NCBI RefSeq assembly: GCF_003611735.1 | Contig: NZ_RAWG01000057.1 | Span: 1 to 41,773 of the forward strand | Direction: 5' to 3' | Length of the DNA stretch: 41,773 nucleotides | Origin: Corallococcus sicarius | GTDB taxonomy: Bacteria > Myxococcota > Myxococcia > Myxococcales > Myxococcaceae | Part shown: one piece after another, positions 18,065-26,589 of the stretch | How positions within the stretch are numbered: position 1 is the first letter of the stretch | How the letters are laid out: each line of letters starts with the position of its first letter | The notes under the pieces: model-generated | The model's input: the letters and a program-made list of their open reading frames with translations, nothing else | Told to the model about the DNA's origin: nothing | Databases searched by the model: none | Made by a program: the position numbers and the translations under genes

Positions 18065-18275
18065 GGCGTCCGGTAGCCCCTCTGTGCGGGCCTCGCGCAG
18101 TTGCCAGGGGCAAGGGGACCGTGGGCAACCCCAGGTGCCTCAAAACCTCCTTGACGCCGCGGCCTTTCAGCACCGCCAGTACCCTCCGCCGCCTGCCGCT
18201 GCCAGGACAGGTGCAGACGTCGAAGTCGAAACCGCGCTTCAGCAGCGTCGCCCAGTCCCACCGCTCAACGCATAG
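18065..18275 (-). mobile_element. Tail of an IS91-like transposase (remnant)
   Basis: Minus-strand translation gives ERWDWATLLKRGFDFDV, then CTCPGSGRRRRVLAVL, then VKEVLRHLGLPTVPLPLA. This is the usual end of IS91/Y2-type transposases: a W-A-x-L-L-K/R-R-x-F-x-x-D-V block, a CP-x-C-G zinc knuckle and the E-x-L-x-H-L-G-L-P motif. One knuckle cysteine is replaced (CPGSG in place of CPRCG) and only about 60 residues remain, so it is dead. It ends at the point where gltF loses its start. Confidence 0.72.
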
Positions 18276-18292
18276 GGCGAAGAGAAGGCCTG

Positions 18293-18493
18293 TTGAGGGT
18301 GAGGGCGGGTGCAGAGGTGCCGAGGAGGGATGCTGACGGGTGCCGCCGAGCTGTGCGCCAGGCCGGGGGAGAAGCCGTGCAGCCCTCGCCCGAGCTGGGG
18401 ATGTACCCGGAGCGCTACCGCGTGCAGGGCTTTCCCTCCAAGGAACAGCTCCATCGCTGGAAGGCCGACCCGACGGCCATGGACGTGCCCTGA
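18293..18493 (+). pseudogene. Short C-terminal protein fragment of unknown family
   Basis: The last 40 residues of this frame (SPELGMYPERYRVQGFP, SKEQLHRWKADPTAMDVP) look like real protein, while the first 25 are Arg-rich and do not. A shorter reading from the internal ATG at about 18401 has no clear ribosome-binding site. It may be the tail of a lost gene between the transposase remnant and the beta-helix gene. I do not recognise the family. Confidence 0.35.
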
Positions 18494-18509
18494 CGCGGAA
18501 CTGTCCTTG

Positions 18510-19703
18510 TCAGTAGGGGGCGCAGACGATGCCGAAGCAGTCGCCCGCGTCATTGTTCCGCGCGACGTTCCCGCCCCCGTTGAATGCCGTTGGCGCATGG
18601 ATGCCCCAGCCGGTGTTGCCCAGCGCGACGTTGTTGATCAACGTGGGCGTGCTGGGAGCCAGGACCCGGAGGCCATCGCCGTCATTGGCCAGGAATTGGT
18701 TGCCACGGACAATGCCTGTCAGCCTGAAGGGGATCTCATGTGGGAGGTCGGACAGGGTCAATCCTCCTGCGTTGTCATAGAAGGTATTGCCGTCCATGTA
18801 GATGTTCGTCGGCGCGACATGGAGACCCGCACCATTGTTGACGGCCAGCGAGTTGATCATCGAGAACCTAAACAGATGCCACACCGAAGCGGGCGCAGGC
18901 GCGGGCGCGGGTGCGAACGCGGTGTTGTTCGCGATGAGCGAGTTCTCGAACCGCAGATCGCCGCAGGTGCGGGGCCCGCCGATGTCGACCTGCATCAGGG
19001 CCACGGAGGCGTTCCATGCGAGCGTGCTCGACCTGAAGCGAACGATGCCGTTGCGGCAATGGAGGACGTTTTCGTTCGACGTGAAGGTGGAGTCGAGCAC
19101 GTCAACTTGATGGAAGTCCGCGGTCATCGCGGTCCCGTTGTGGGTAAAGACCGAAGACCTCACGTCGAAGGAGCCAAAGGACGAAGCGAACTCGTTGGAC
19201 AGCCCTCTGGCGTTCCCGCTCAGGCGGCACTCCGTGATGAGGAAGTTCGTAAAGACGCGGTTGTGGACGGCATCTCCGTTATCGAGGAGCGCGAGTTTGT
19301 GCAGCCGCAGGTTCGCCGCGATTGAACTCAGGGGAGTAATCACTCCAAAGCCGAAGCCCTGAACCGTGCCGTTGCGCACCATGCTGCTGAAATCGACCGC
19401 GATGCCTTCCGAGTTCTGATTCGCCGGGCCGGTGCGGCGCACGGTATGGCCGCCAAGGTCGAGGACGATGCCTTCACCGGCGATCCGGAGCGCGAAGGGA
19501 GCTGTCCCCGGGCAGTTGAGATCGTGCGTGAGTTTCGTGTGCTGGGTGAGGGTGTCACCGCACTGGACGCCGCCGCCCCCCAGGTTGAAGGCAACCGGGG
19601 CCTCCGCATCGAAACGCACCGCATCGCTGGCCTGGGCGGCGGGCGCCCCCGCGAGCGTTGTAGCCATGGCCAAGGCGACGAGGAAATCGCAAGTCTTCCG
19701 CAT
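18510..19703 (-). CDS. Secreted right-handed beta-helix repeat protein
   Basis: The protein has 397 residues from the ATG at 19703 with GGGAGG a few bases upstream. A signal peptide with n-region MRKTCDFLVALAMATTLAG is cleaved near AQASDA. The mature protein shows regular N-rich turns and short strands (VRNGTVQGFGFG, LLDNGDAVHNRVF, SLAVNNGAGLHV, NNVALGNTGWGIHAP, GGNVARNNDAGDC), as in parallel beta-helix proteins of the pectate lyase-like superfamily, and an early VLDLGGHTVRR strand common in this group. No obvious catalytic Asp/Arg set stands out. An alternating Ala-Pro stretch near residue 270 interrupts one coil. It is probably an extracellular or periplasmic polysaccharide-binding or degrading protein. 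Confidence 0.82.
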   Translation of the reverse strand: MRKTCDFLVALAMATTLAGAPAAQASDAVRFDAEAPVAFNLGGGGVQCGDTLTQHTKLTHDLNCPGTAPFALRIAGEGIVLDLGGHTVRRTGPANQNSEGIAVDFSSMVRNGTVQGFGFGVITPLSSIAANLRLHKLALLDNGDAVHNRVFTNFLITECRLSGNARGLSNEFASSFGSFDVRSSVFTHNGTAMTADFHQVDVLDSTFTSNENVLHCRNGIVRFRSSTLAWNASVALMQVDIGGPRTCGDLRFENSLIANNTAFAPAPAPAPASVWHLFRFSMINSLAVNNGAGLHVAPTNIYMDGNTFYDNAGGLTLSDLPHEIPFRLTGIVRGNQFLANDGDGLRVLAPSTPTLINNVALGNTGWGIHAPTAFNGGGNVARNNDAGDCFGIVCAPY

Positions 19704-19883
19704 GTTGCCTCCCGGGCTGGAGGTATCCGGCCCCAGGCAGGCAGGCTAAACACTGCGCTCCCGTTGGCTTCCCTCCCGGAGGTGGCAGCGCGATGCACTG
19801 CAGGTGACAACCCGCCAGCACCGTCGTGTCAGGCTCCTTCATGATCGCACTGCCGGAGCGTGGCGCGATGTCGGGCCTGCCCC

Positions 19884-19917
19884 CTAGTGGAGTGTCCATG
19901 AAGTTTTTGGACATAGT
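19884..19917. repeat. Imperfect inverted repeat at a gene-debris junction
   Basis: TGTCCA (19894-19899) and TGGACA (19908-19913) flank AGTTTT-type A/T-rich sequence, directly beside GCCTGCCCCCTAGTGGAG. The pirin remnant ends within a few bases of this point. It resembles a terminal repeat of an insertion sequence, but no transposase is attached. Confidence 0.25.
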
Positions 19918-20164
19918 CGGCGATACCGCGCCCTGCGGTCATCCAGTTCACCTCGCCGGGCCGATAGGTGACGATGGCCAAGCCGATGTGCGGGTGCGGT
20001 CGCACGTCGACCCGTGTCCCGGGCTGAACACTGCGGGCCCCCTCTGGTTGAGGAAGATGAAGGGCCCGACCATCCGCCGCCGGGCCGAGGGCCGCGCCCG
20101 CCGCACCGCGAACCCGTCGCCGAGGTCTCGGGTGCGGGTGACGATGAGGGTCTCCAGATTGGGG
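19918..20164 (-). pseudogene. Pirin-family pseudogene
   Basis: Minus-strand frames together give the pirin N-domain: [21 protein letters not shown], then [14 protein letters not shown], then after a frameshift [15 protein letters not shown]. The His-x-His metal site is present, but about 20 residues that normally follow are deleted, and the sequence jumps to [14 protein letters not shown]. It then stops abruptly at the inverted repeat near 19914. Pirins are Fe-binding cupins. At least one frameshift, one internal deletion and a missing C-terminal half show this is not functional. Confidence 0.75.
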
Positions 20165-20245
20165 TTCTGCCTCCCCCACTATGCTTACGCTGCTACGTCG
20201 CGTGGAGTCCCTGGTACCTCCGCCTCGGTCAAACCTTACCCGGTT

Positions 20246-20547
20246 TCACGGAGTCTTCGCCCCGGGCAGCGCCACGGTGAGTTTGTAGGCCTTGATCAGT
20301 GTGTCCCACTCGTCTGCTGCACAAGCAAGCTGACTACGGAGCTTCGCGTTGTAGGGGTGATTCGCTAAGGAACGAAGAAAGTAGACCCATTGATTAGCGT
20401 CTCCCCTGTCGTATGCAGTCCACAATTGCGACAGCTTGTAGACAAAGTCCGGGTCCAAACCGAGGAGGAAGCGGAACCTGTCAACGTGAATGAGACGGTG
20501 GCCCGGCAAACGGCCAGTTCCTCCGCCACCTCGCGCACAGTGAGCAT
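20246..20547 (-). pseudogene. Degenerate helix-turn-helix protein (excisionase-like) and attached tail
   Basis: From the ATG at 20547 one frame reads MLTVREVAEELAVCRATV, the first helices of a MerR/excisionase-type DNA-binding domain, and then loses protein character. A second frame takes over with DPDFVYKLSQLWTAYDRGD, QWVYFLRSLANHPYNAKL, ending at 20246. The two parts probably belonged to one or two genes joined by a frameshift or deletion. An unbroken reading of the second frame from an upstream ATG at 20635 exists but its first 45 residues look non-coding. No function is assigned. Confidence 0.45.
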
Positions 20548-20609
20548 CCGCGACACCACCAGCCGCACCACGTTCCGGCTGCACAAGGATGGGCCAATCG
20601 ACGCATTCG

Positions 20610-21081
20610 AGTCCATCCGAGCGCTTCCATGGCAAGGCGCGGCCCGCCTCGTGATTGCGCCGCGCGACGAAAACCTCGGTGCCTCGCTCGCACTCCTCTG
20701 GGGCCGTGGCCAGCTCTACGTCCTCCTCCGGGCGCGCGACGCAACGCGCGGGGGTCGTCGCTTCGACGAGGTCACCCTGGAGGTGAAAGCTCGTCCAGTG
20801 AGGACCTGGGAATCGTCATGGCGCCGGGCAAGTCTCTCCAGGCGCGCCGCGGCGAGGATTGCGTGCCGCTGGTCGGCGCGGTCTCGTCGTGGGATCGCGG
20901 TGATGGCGAATGGAGCGACGCGCTCAAGCTGCCGCTTGCGGGGCTTGGTGCTCGGGAGCGCGCGGGCGCGACGTTGATGGTCACGGCACGACGCTGCATG
21001 GCGGACGACTCGAGCCCGCCGCGGTGCGCGGATACGAGTGCGAAGCTACGGCTCGCTGCGGAGGGAGCCGGCGGCCCCTGA
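20610..21081 (+). pseudogene. Frameshifted fragment resembling a CBM9-like sugar-binding domain
   Basis: The first frame encodes ARLVIAPRDENLGASLALLWGRGQLYVLLRARDATRGGRRFDEVTLEV. One base shift near 20788 is needed to continue into SSSSEDLGIVMAPGKSLQARRGEDCVPLV, WSDALKLPLAGLGARERAGATLMVTARRC and a stop at 21081. Alternating strands with LYVLVRA- and LKLPLA-type blocks recall family 9 carbohydrate-binding modules. The N-terminus is missing and is replaced by sequence antisense to the HTH remnant. The family call is tentative; the frameshift is visible. Confidence 0.5.
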
Positions 21082-21110
21082 CGCCTGACGAATCGGCTCC
21101 GGGTCGCGAT

Positions 21111-22481
21111 TCAACGCTCCCGGACCGAGCCAGTCAGCGAGTACTCCTTGGTCCGGAATCCCGTACCGAAGCGGCCGACGAGCTTGGCCATGTGTTCGGG
21201 CGAAACAGGTGACATGACGACTCCTGTCAGACGCGGCATGCCCTTCGCGCTCACGAGCGCAGCGATGACAGCATCCAGATCGGTTCCCTCGACCTCCTCA
21301 TCCTGACTCAGGGCCGTTGCGTCGAAGTCGAGGTGTAGCTCGGTGAGGTTGGGCAAGTCGGCTCGGCCGAGGCTGTCCGCGGTCGTGTGGTTGACCTCCA
21401 GACGGAGCTCGCGCAGGCGCGGCAGGCGCCGAGCGACGAGACCTTGCTGCGACGCCGTGGGATCGTTGCTCAGGGTCAGAGACTCGAGTGCGGCAAGAAG
21501 CTGAGACCGTCCAAACCCGGTGAGGCTCGTGCTCGAAAGATTGCAGCTCCGTAGGCGCAGGTGGCGGAGAGCGGTCAGGTAGGGAGACGCGATGAGGGAC
21601 GCGAGTTCGTCATCCTCGACTTCCGAGAGAACGAGGTGCTCGACGGTCGTCATGCGCGCCGAGCCGGCGACGATCGCGACGGCTCCCGGGACGTCGCCCA
21701 GACCGAGATGCGCGACGGCCAGGCGCGGCGACGTGATGAGCGCCGAGAAGCCGGGGCCAGGCAAGGCCGAGTCGCCGGCATCGTCGAATCCGAGACAGCC
21801 CTCGAGATCGAGCCCACGAAGACGAGACAGGCTCGAGGCCCGGGCCAGGGCGTGGCAGCCCTCTTCGCCGATCGCGGAACGTGCGAGGTCCAAGTAGGCC
21901 AACGCGGGCAGGTCGAACAGACGACTCAGCCCCGCCGGGCCGATGCCGACGCGGGGGAGCGCGAGGCTCTCCAGACGCTCGAGACCGGCAGCAGCGAGAA
22001 GGTCGGCCAGATCATCACCCACAGGGATGTCACCATCCTGGGCGTCGGGCATCGCGAGGCCGAAGCGGCGCAAGTGGGTCATCTTGCGCCGAGCCAGCGG
22101 CTCGTATGCCTCGACCGTGTGGAGCCCGACGGCCAGCTCGAGTTCGTCCAGGTGATGCAGGAGCGGTGACGCAAGCACCTCGGCGACCCCCGTGACACCG
22201 AGCCAGTTGCAGTCGATGCGCAGCTCGGAGACGGCCCGTAGCCGAGAACACCGAGTGAAGGCGGGCACCAGGTCCTCGGACCCGAAACGCTCGTTGATCC
22301 AGGCGCGATGGAGGTCGATCCAGGACTCGACGTCTTCCCTCTTGATACCGCGAGCCATGCGGCCAGCCAGGACTTCGTCGAGTCGAATGAGACCCACCAC
22401 GGACAGACGCGACTCGACGGCGACGTCATCGCGGATCAGCTGCTGCGCGGCGAGCTCGAGGGGCCAGGGCCGTTGGAGCAT
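21111..22481 (-). CDS. Leucine-rich-repeat-like protein
   Basis: The protein has 456 residues from the ATG at 22481; no strong ribosome-binding site is visible. The first 90 residues are helical and charged (ESWIDLHRAWINERFG). From about residue 95 there are irregular repeats of 24-30 residues with the L-x-x-L-x-L pattern: HHLDELELAVGL, ERLESLALPRVGIG, PALAYLDLARSAIG, SRLRGLDLEGCLGF, TALRHLRLRSCNL, PRLRELRLEVNHT, PNLTELHLDFDATAL. This is a solenoid of the LRR type, similar to the repeat proteins common in myxobacteria and planctomycetes. No signal peptide or membrane segment is present, so it is probably cytoplasmic and used for protein binding. Its partner is unknown. Confidence 0.75.
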   Translation of the reverse strand: MLQRPWPLELAAQQLIRDDVAVESRLSVVGLIRLDEVLAGRMARGIKREDVESWIDLHRAWINERFGSEDLVPAFTRCSRLRAVSELRIDCNWLGVTGVAEVLASPLLHHLDELELAVGLHTVEAYEPLARRKMTHLRRFGLAMPDAQDGDIPVGDDLADLLAAAGLERLESLALPRVGIGPAGLSRLFDLPALAYLDLARSAIGEEGCHALARASSLSRLRGLDLEGCLGFDDAGDSALPGPGFSALITSPRLAVAHLGLGDVPGAVAIVAGSARMTTVEHLVLSEVEDDELASLIASPYLTALRHLRLRSCNLSSTSLTGFGRSQLLAALESLTLSNDPTASQQGLVARRLPRLRELRLEVNHTTADSLGRADLPNLTELHLDFDATALSQDEEVEGTDLDAVIAALVSAKGMPRLTGVVMSPVSPEHMAKLVGRFGTGFRTKEYSLTGSVRER

Positions 22482-23223
22482 GGTCGGAAAAGTATCGCCG
22501 AATCTGGCGCGGCGGCCAGTGGTGATCGCGTGATGCGCGGCGTGGTCGCGCGACGGTCGGCGAGCGAACGGCTTGTCCGCCGATGGCCCTTGCGCTCCTG
22601 GGTGTCTCCTCCACGGTGAAGAGGGGGCTTCAACGTGTTCACCATGGACGGCGCGACCGACCTGCTCCTGCCATGTGGAGCGGGGTTCGTGCGCTCCGTT
22701 CATCGCGCGGGCGCAGCGCGCGTCCTCTTCTCGCTTCAAACACCCCTGGCCTGGATTCATCGGCTGTCCCTCCCAATCGTCTCTGTGAGTCTCGGCAGAA
22801 GAGGCGCGTGGACAGCGCGTGCGCGCCGTCGCTCACACCCCCACGGGACCCCTTGCCTACGTGGAGGACCTCCCGTGACGGTGCCTGCGGAAGTCCACCA
22901 GGCTGGTGCCGTCAGGGACGCCAGCACCCTCAAGCCTGCCTCCACACCTGCCGCACGCGAACACGTCCAGCGCGAAGCTCCTGCTTGAGCAACCCGGCCC
23001 CATCCTGTTGCGGCGTGCGCTCCTGCCTCGCCCCTGCTAAAGGCGGCTCACTTGCCTCTTCCGGCTTCGGCGCTGCCCCCGCCAGCAACGCCATCAGCCA
23101 GCCGGCGGACCTGGACGTGAGTGAAATCATCATCCGCCCCGCGTCGAGCCCCTACTGAGCGTGGATTGGCGGCATGTCAGCCGTCGCATAGGGTGGGCGT
23201 CCTCCTGAGGGGGAGCCCATTCC
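22482..23223. other. 742-base spacer without a recognisable gene
   Basis: Long open frames exist on both strands but their translations are rich in Arg, Ser and Pro and look like shadows. The only protein-like piece is a plus-strand tail ending at 23158 (NAISQPADLDVSEIIIRP and a stop), which may be the end of a lost gene. No RNA gene was seen. The promoter of the lipoprotein gene at 23224 probably lies in the last 60 bases. Confidence 0.4.
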
Positions 23224-24816
23224 ATGCCCATGCTGAAACACCCGCTGTCTGCCGTCATGCTCGTCGCCTGTCTTTTCGCGCTGGGTGCCTGTGAGTCCAA
23301 GGACGACCCCGCCCCTGACGCAGGCACCACCGTCGACGCCGGGACGGATGCCGGCTCCGACCCGGATGCCGGCTCCGACCCGGATGCCGGCTCCGACCCG
23401 GATGCCGGTTCGACCGAACAGCCACCGCCCCTCATCCCGGAGGGCTACACGCTGCTGATGCCGTCGGAGACGGAGGTCCACAGCGTTCCACGGGGAGGCG
23501 GGGAGGCGCCGCTCCGGTTCGCCTTCGTGGCCGAGGCCGGGCACCACTACGACTTCATCGTCGAGGCCGCGAACGAGGGCTACGTCCTGGACATGCGGGA
23601 CGCGCAGGGAAGGTCGATCGACCGGGTCGATCAGCGCTTCTCTGGCCTCGACCCCTTTGCGCGTTCCTGGCATTGGTCGGGGCTCACGGCGGGAGCGGTC
23701 CATACCGTGGACGTTTCCCAAGTCACCGTGCCCACCCGTCTGCCTTTCGTCTTCCGGTTCGTGGACATGGGGCTGGACGACTCCGGCGACCTGTTCACCA
23801 CGGCGCCGTCCTGGACGCCCTCGGAGCAGCCCCGGATGGGGACCGGCGAACACAAAGGCGAACGGGACCTGTTCTCGTTCCAGACCGTCGAGGGGCATGT
23901 CTATGTCCTCGACAGTGTCTTCCCCACGATGTTCTGGGAACTGGGTTTCTTCGACTCCCTCAAGGAGCCCCAGGCCTTCGTGAACGGGATGTACTTCCGG
24001 GAGACCCATGCCGCCACGGCCTTCAAGTCTCCGGGTGGCGTGCTCTACGCCTCCATCCAGGACAACCAGGTCACGCTTCCCCTTCAGCCCTACACGGTCG
24101 TGTTGAAGGACCTGGGCGCGGAGGACCACGGGGACACCGTGGAGACCGCCACCGCGCTTTCGGCAGGCACGGCGTCCGTGCAGGCGAAGATGGAAACCCT
24201 CAAGGACAAGGACATCTTCTCCCTGGGCGTCGTGGCCGGTCACGCCTACCGGGTGTCGTGCACCATCGACGGGGACAAGGGCTGCCGGCTCCGGAACGCC
24301 GCACCCGGCAGCGACTTCTCCTCCCTGCAGGGGGGAGACATGAGCACGACGGCCTTCAGGGCGTCCCAGGCCACGCACTTCGTGCACGTGGACCTTGATC
24401 CAGTCGTGCCCGCGCGCTGGGTGGAAGGACAGTACACCCTCCAGTTCGAGGACTTCGGCGCGGACGACCATGGCGACACCCTGGCCACGGCCACGCCGCT
24501 GACGGGCCCGTCACAGGCGGTGTCCGTCTTCATCGCGGATCCCTCGGACCACGACTTCTTCTCCTTCGAGGCCACGGCCGGGCAGCGCTACCAGCTCAGT
24601 TGTGAGTGGAAGACGAACCCGGGACAGCTCCAGCTGTCCTCGGCCTTCGAGGACATGCAGGGCACGCGATACCCGGGAGCCATCGAGCGCGTGGATCAAC
24701 GCTGGATGCGGACCCTCACGGCGCCGACCTCCGGCACCTATGGCATCGACCTGTGGACGGCCTACACGGTCGCGCTGGGGGCCTCCTCCTGCCAGTTCGA
24801 CGTCCTGGCTCCCTGA
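23224..24816 (+). CDS. Lipoprotein of about 530 residues with repeated beta domains
   Basis: The ATG at 23224 follows GGGGGAG. A signal peptide ends at a lipobox, LGAC, with Cys near residue 24. A linker of DAGSDP hexapeptides follows, coded by an 18-bp tandem repeat. The body has several related beta-rich domains, marked by recurring strings such as DLGAEDHGDTVETAT, DFGADDHGDTLATAT and FSFEATAGQRYQLSC / FSFQTVEGHVYVL. These match the pre-peptidase C-terminal (PPC) type of fold in pattern: an 'HGD-T-x-A-T' strand, then 'D-x-F-S-x-x-x-x-x-G'. It is probably surface anchored. Enzyme motifs were not seen. The function is unknown. Confidence 0.8.
   Translation: MPMLKHPLSAVMLVACLFALGACESKDDPAPDAGTTVDAGTDAGSDPDAGSDPDAGSDPDAGSTEQPPPLIPEGYTLLMPSETEVHSVPRGGGEAPLRFAFVAEAGHHYDFIVEAANEGYVLDMRDAQGRSIDRVDQRFSGLDPFARSWHWSGLTAGAVHTVDVSQVTVPTRLPFVFRFVDMGLDDSGDLFTTAPSWTPSEQPRMGTGEHKGERDLFSFQTVEGHVYVLDSVFPTMFWELGFFDSLKEPQAFVNGMYFRETHAATAFKSPGGVLYASIQDNQVTLPLQPYTVVLKDLGAEDHGDTVETATALSAGTASVQAKMETLKDKDIFSLGVVAGHAYRVSCTIDGDKGCRLRNAAPGSDFSSLQGGDMSTTAFRASQATHFVHVDLDPVVPARWVEGQYTLQFEDFGADDHGDTLATATPLTGPSQAVSVFIADPSDHDFFSFEATAGQRYQLSCEWKTNPGQLQLSSAFEDMQGTRYPGAIERVDQRWMRTLTAPTSGTYGIDLWTAYTVALGASSCQFDVLAP
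23344..23409 (+). repeat. 18-bp tandem repeat in the lipoprotein linker
   Basis: GATGCCGGCTCCGACCCG occurs three times head to tail with no changes, followed by a partial fourth unit. It encodes (DAGSDP)3. Exact identity at the DNA level suggests recent expansion and possible length variation between strains. Confidence 0.85.
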
Positions 24817-24889
24817 AGCCGGCTTCCGCTCCGCCGCGGCGCGGGGCCCCGTCTGAACTGCATCGGGCGAGGCCCCGGCCATCAGCGCA

Positions 24890-25095
24890 TCACTGCATCG
24901 ACAGCGCCCAGGTGTAACTGCCACTCGCCCCGATGCCAGTCAGGGTCGCCTTGCAGGTCGCGAACGTGCTGCCATTCGAGGTGGCCGTGCCGCTCGGCGT
25001 CCAGGACGCGGGGGTGCCCAGGAACGGACCGTGCCGAGGCTCGGGATGATCGGCGTGCAGGTGTTCGTGAAGGTTCGTCCTTGAGCCTGCCGCCA
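24890..25095 (-). pseudogene. Frameshifted C-terminal fragment of a secreted protein
   Basis: Two minus-strand frames join into one sensible sequence: RTFTNTCTPIIPSLGTV in one, then PASWTPSGTATSNGSTFATC and KATLTGIGASGSYTWALSMQ plus a stop in the other. The switch lies near 25010-25025. The Ser/Thr/Gly-rich beta pattern looks like the end of an exported beta-sandwich protein. No start or upstream part remains. It fills the 291-base gap between two convergent lipoprotein genes. Confidence 0.45.
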
Positions 25096-25107
25096 ATCCC
25101 TACCCTC

Positions 25108-26340
25108 TCACCACACCTGCCGCTTGCCCTCGAAGGTGTTGGTGGTGCGCGTGACGTAGTCGTCACCGTCGTTGCTGGCGCAGGCGTTGTCGCTCCGGCT
25201 GACCCATTCGAGGGTCACGTTCCCCCAGTCATCCCAGGTCCCCGTTCCCGGCACGAGGGAGCTCACCTCTCCGACATGGAACTGCCGCTGGCAACCCGGT
25301 GCCTCGACGACCCGAGGATATGTGAAGGGAGGCAGTTCAAACGTACCGTCCTCGAAGACATCGACGGGGATTCCCTCCGCGTAGGGATAGACCTGCCGGA
25401 ACAGGAACCGGGTGGCACCGACCTGCTGGAAATGGAGGGTCAACGGTTGTGTCTGGCTCCCGGTGCTCGGCGGATGGTGGGCCGGCGTCGTCTCCTCCGA
25501 GGAGGAGTAGGTCCCCGTGAAGCGGTCCGCGAGGAACACCATGGCGGGAGCCCGGGGTTCGGCCGGCTGCCGGACGCCCGTGAACACATGGGTCGATAAA
25601 GCCGTATACGTGTAGCGGGGCGCTCCGGGGACCTGGGTGCCAGGAATGGTGCACACCCGCTCGTAACGGAGAATCCACGTCAGCGACAGGTTCCCCTGGT
25701 CATCCCAGGTCCCGGTTCCCGGAGCGCTGGAGGACCCGTCTCCAATGAAGTACTGCTGCTGTTGACAGTATTTGTCATAGAGGGTGATGGCGCTTTCCTG
25801 CGGAGGAAAGGCAAGCGTGCCGTCTTCCTTGACGTCGACGAGGACTCCCTTCGGGAAGCCCGGGACGGGCGTGAGCACGACCTGGGTGTCGCTCACCACC
25901 GCCAGCGTGTACTTCTGGGCCTGGGGCGAGGGAGCTGGTTGGGAGGAAGACGTCACGGAGAGGAGCCCCTCATGGGTGCCCGCCATCAACCTCGCGGCAG
26001 GGGCCCGGCTCACCGTGAAGGTGAACACGCCGACCTTCGACGGGTCCGCCTGGGACACCGCCTGGAGGGTCACCGCCGCGTCCTCCCGGACGAACGGGGC
26101 AACGTAGGTGGCGGACGTGCCCGTCACGGTGGAGAGCCTGCCGACTCCGGACGTGATGCTCCAGGTGACGTCAGGGGAGAACGTCCCGGTCCCCTCCACG
26201 ACCGCTGTGAGGACCGTCCAGACCTTGGAGGCAGTCCTGTCCGGGCCCGTCACGGACACGCCAGTGAGCGCATCTCCCCCCCCACCACATCCCGACAGCA
26301 AGGCAAGGGCCAACAAGGTCAGGAGGCGCGGAGGAGGCAT
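25108..26340 (-). CDS. Lipoprotein with Ig-like N-terminal domain and duplicated C-terminal domain
   Basis: The protein has 410 residues. The signal peptide ends at a lipobox (LLSGC, Cys near 18). Residues 25-110 look like a bacterial Ig-like domain (VSVTGPDRTASKVWTVLTAVV, VTWSITSGVGRLS, TVTGTSATYVAP). Two related domains of about 140 residues follow; each has a G-x-Y/L strand at its start, a VDV-x-EDGT-x-x-P-P strand, a Cys-x-x-Q-x-x-F/Q-x-G segment and an almost identical PGTGTWDD-x-GN-x-x-L-x-W ending. The duplication is internal and clear. No catalytic signature is seen. The family is unknown to me; surface location is inferred from the lipobox. Confidence 0.8.
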   Translation of the reverse strand: MPPPRLLTLLALALLSGCGGGGDALTGVSVTGPDRTASKVWTVLTAVVEGTGTFSPDVTWSITSGVGRLSTVTGTSATYVAPFVREDAAVTLQAVSQADPSKVGVFTFTVSRAPAARLMAGTHEGLLSVTSSSQPAPSPQAQKYTLAVVSDTQVVLTPVPGFPKGVLVDVKEDGTLAFPPQESAITLYDKYCQQQQYFIGDGSSSAPGTGTWDDQGNLSLTWILRYERVCTIPGTQVPGAPRYTYTALSTHVFTGVRQPAEPRAPAMVFLADRFTGTYSSSEETTPAHHPPSTGSQTQPLTLHFQQVGATRFLFRQVYPYAEGIPVDVFEDGTFELPPFTYPRVVEAPGCQRQFHVGEVSSLVPGTGTWDDWGNVTLEWVSRSDNACASNDGDDYVTRTTNTFEGKRQVW

Positions 26341-26514
26341 GGGTGCTTTCAGGCGCAGGTGGGAGACGACTCGTCGCAGGCTGCCTGGATCCAGGAGCCC
26401 CGCAAGGACTACGGACCCACGGAAGAAATCGGGCTGCTCCTCACGAAGGAACGCGACTCGGCGGATGAGGGCCCACCTGGCGGGCGCGTTGGTTGCCCCG
26501 GGCGGACCGCTGCT

Positions 26515-26589
26515 TCAGAGCACGCCGTACACGAGGAAGAACAGGCTGAATCCCCCGGTGATGATGAGCACGGCGGGATTGAATTTCAT
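26515..26589 (-). CDS. 24-residue single-span membrane peptide
   Basis: A minus-strand ATG at 26589 starts a 24-residue frame ending TGA at 26515. It opens with MKFNPA and is then almost wholly hydrophobic with a central GG and aromatic Phe/Tyr residues (IITGGFSLFFLVYGVL), the profile of a small inner-membrane protein with a short basic N-terminus inside. GGGGAAG lies about 8-14 bases upstream as a possible ribosome-binding site. It is too short for ordinary gene finding. The surrounding spacer has no other clear gene, which makes a chance hydrophobic run less likely, but expression is unproven. Confidence 0.45.
   Translation of the reverse strand: MKFNPAVLIITGGFSLFFLVYGVL

Noticed and set aside
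22583-23158. A 191-residue plus-strand gene
   Set aside because: Composition is Arg/Ser/Pro-rich over most of its length with no ribosome-binding site; only the last 20 residues look natural.
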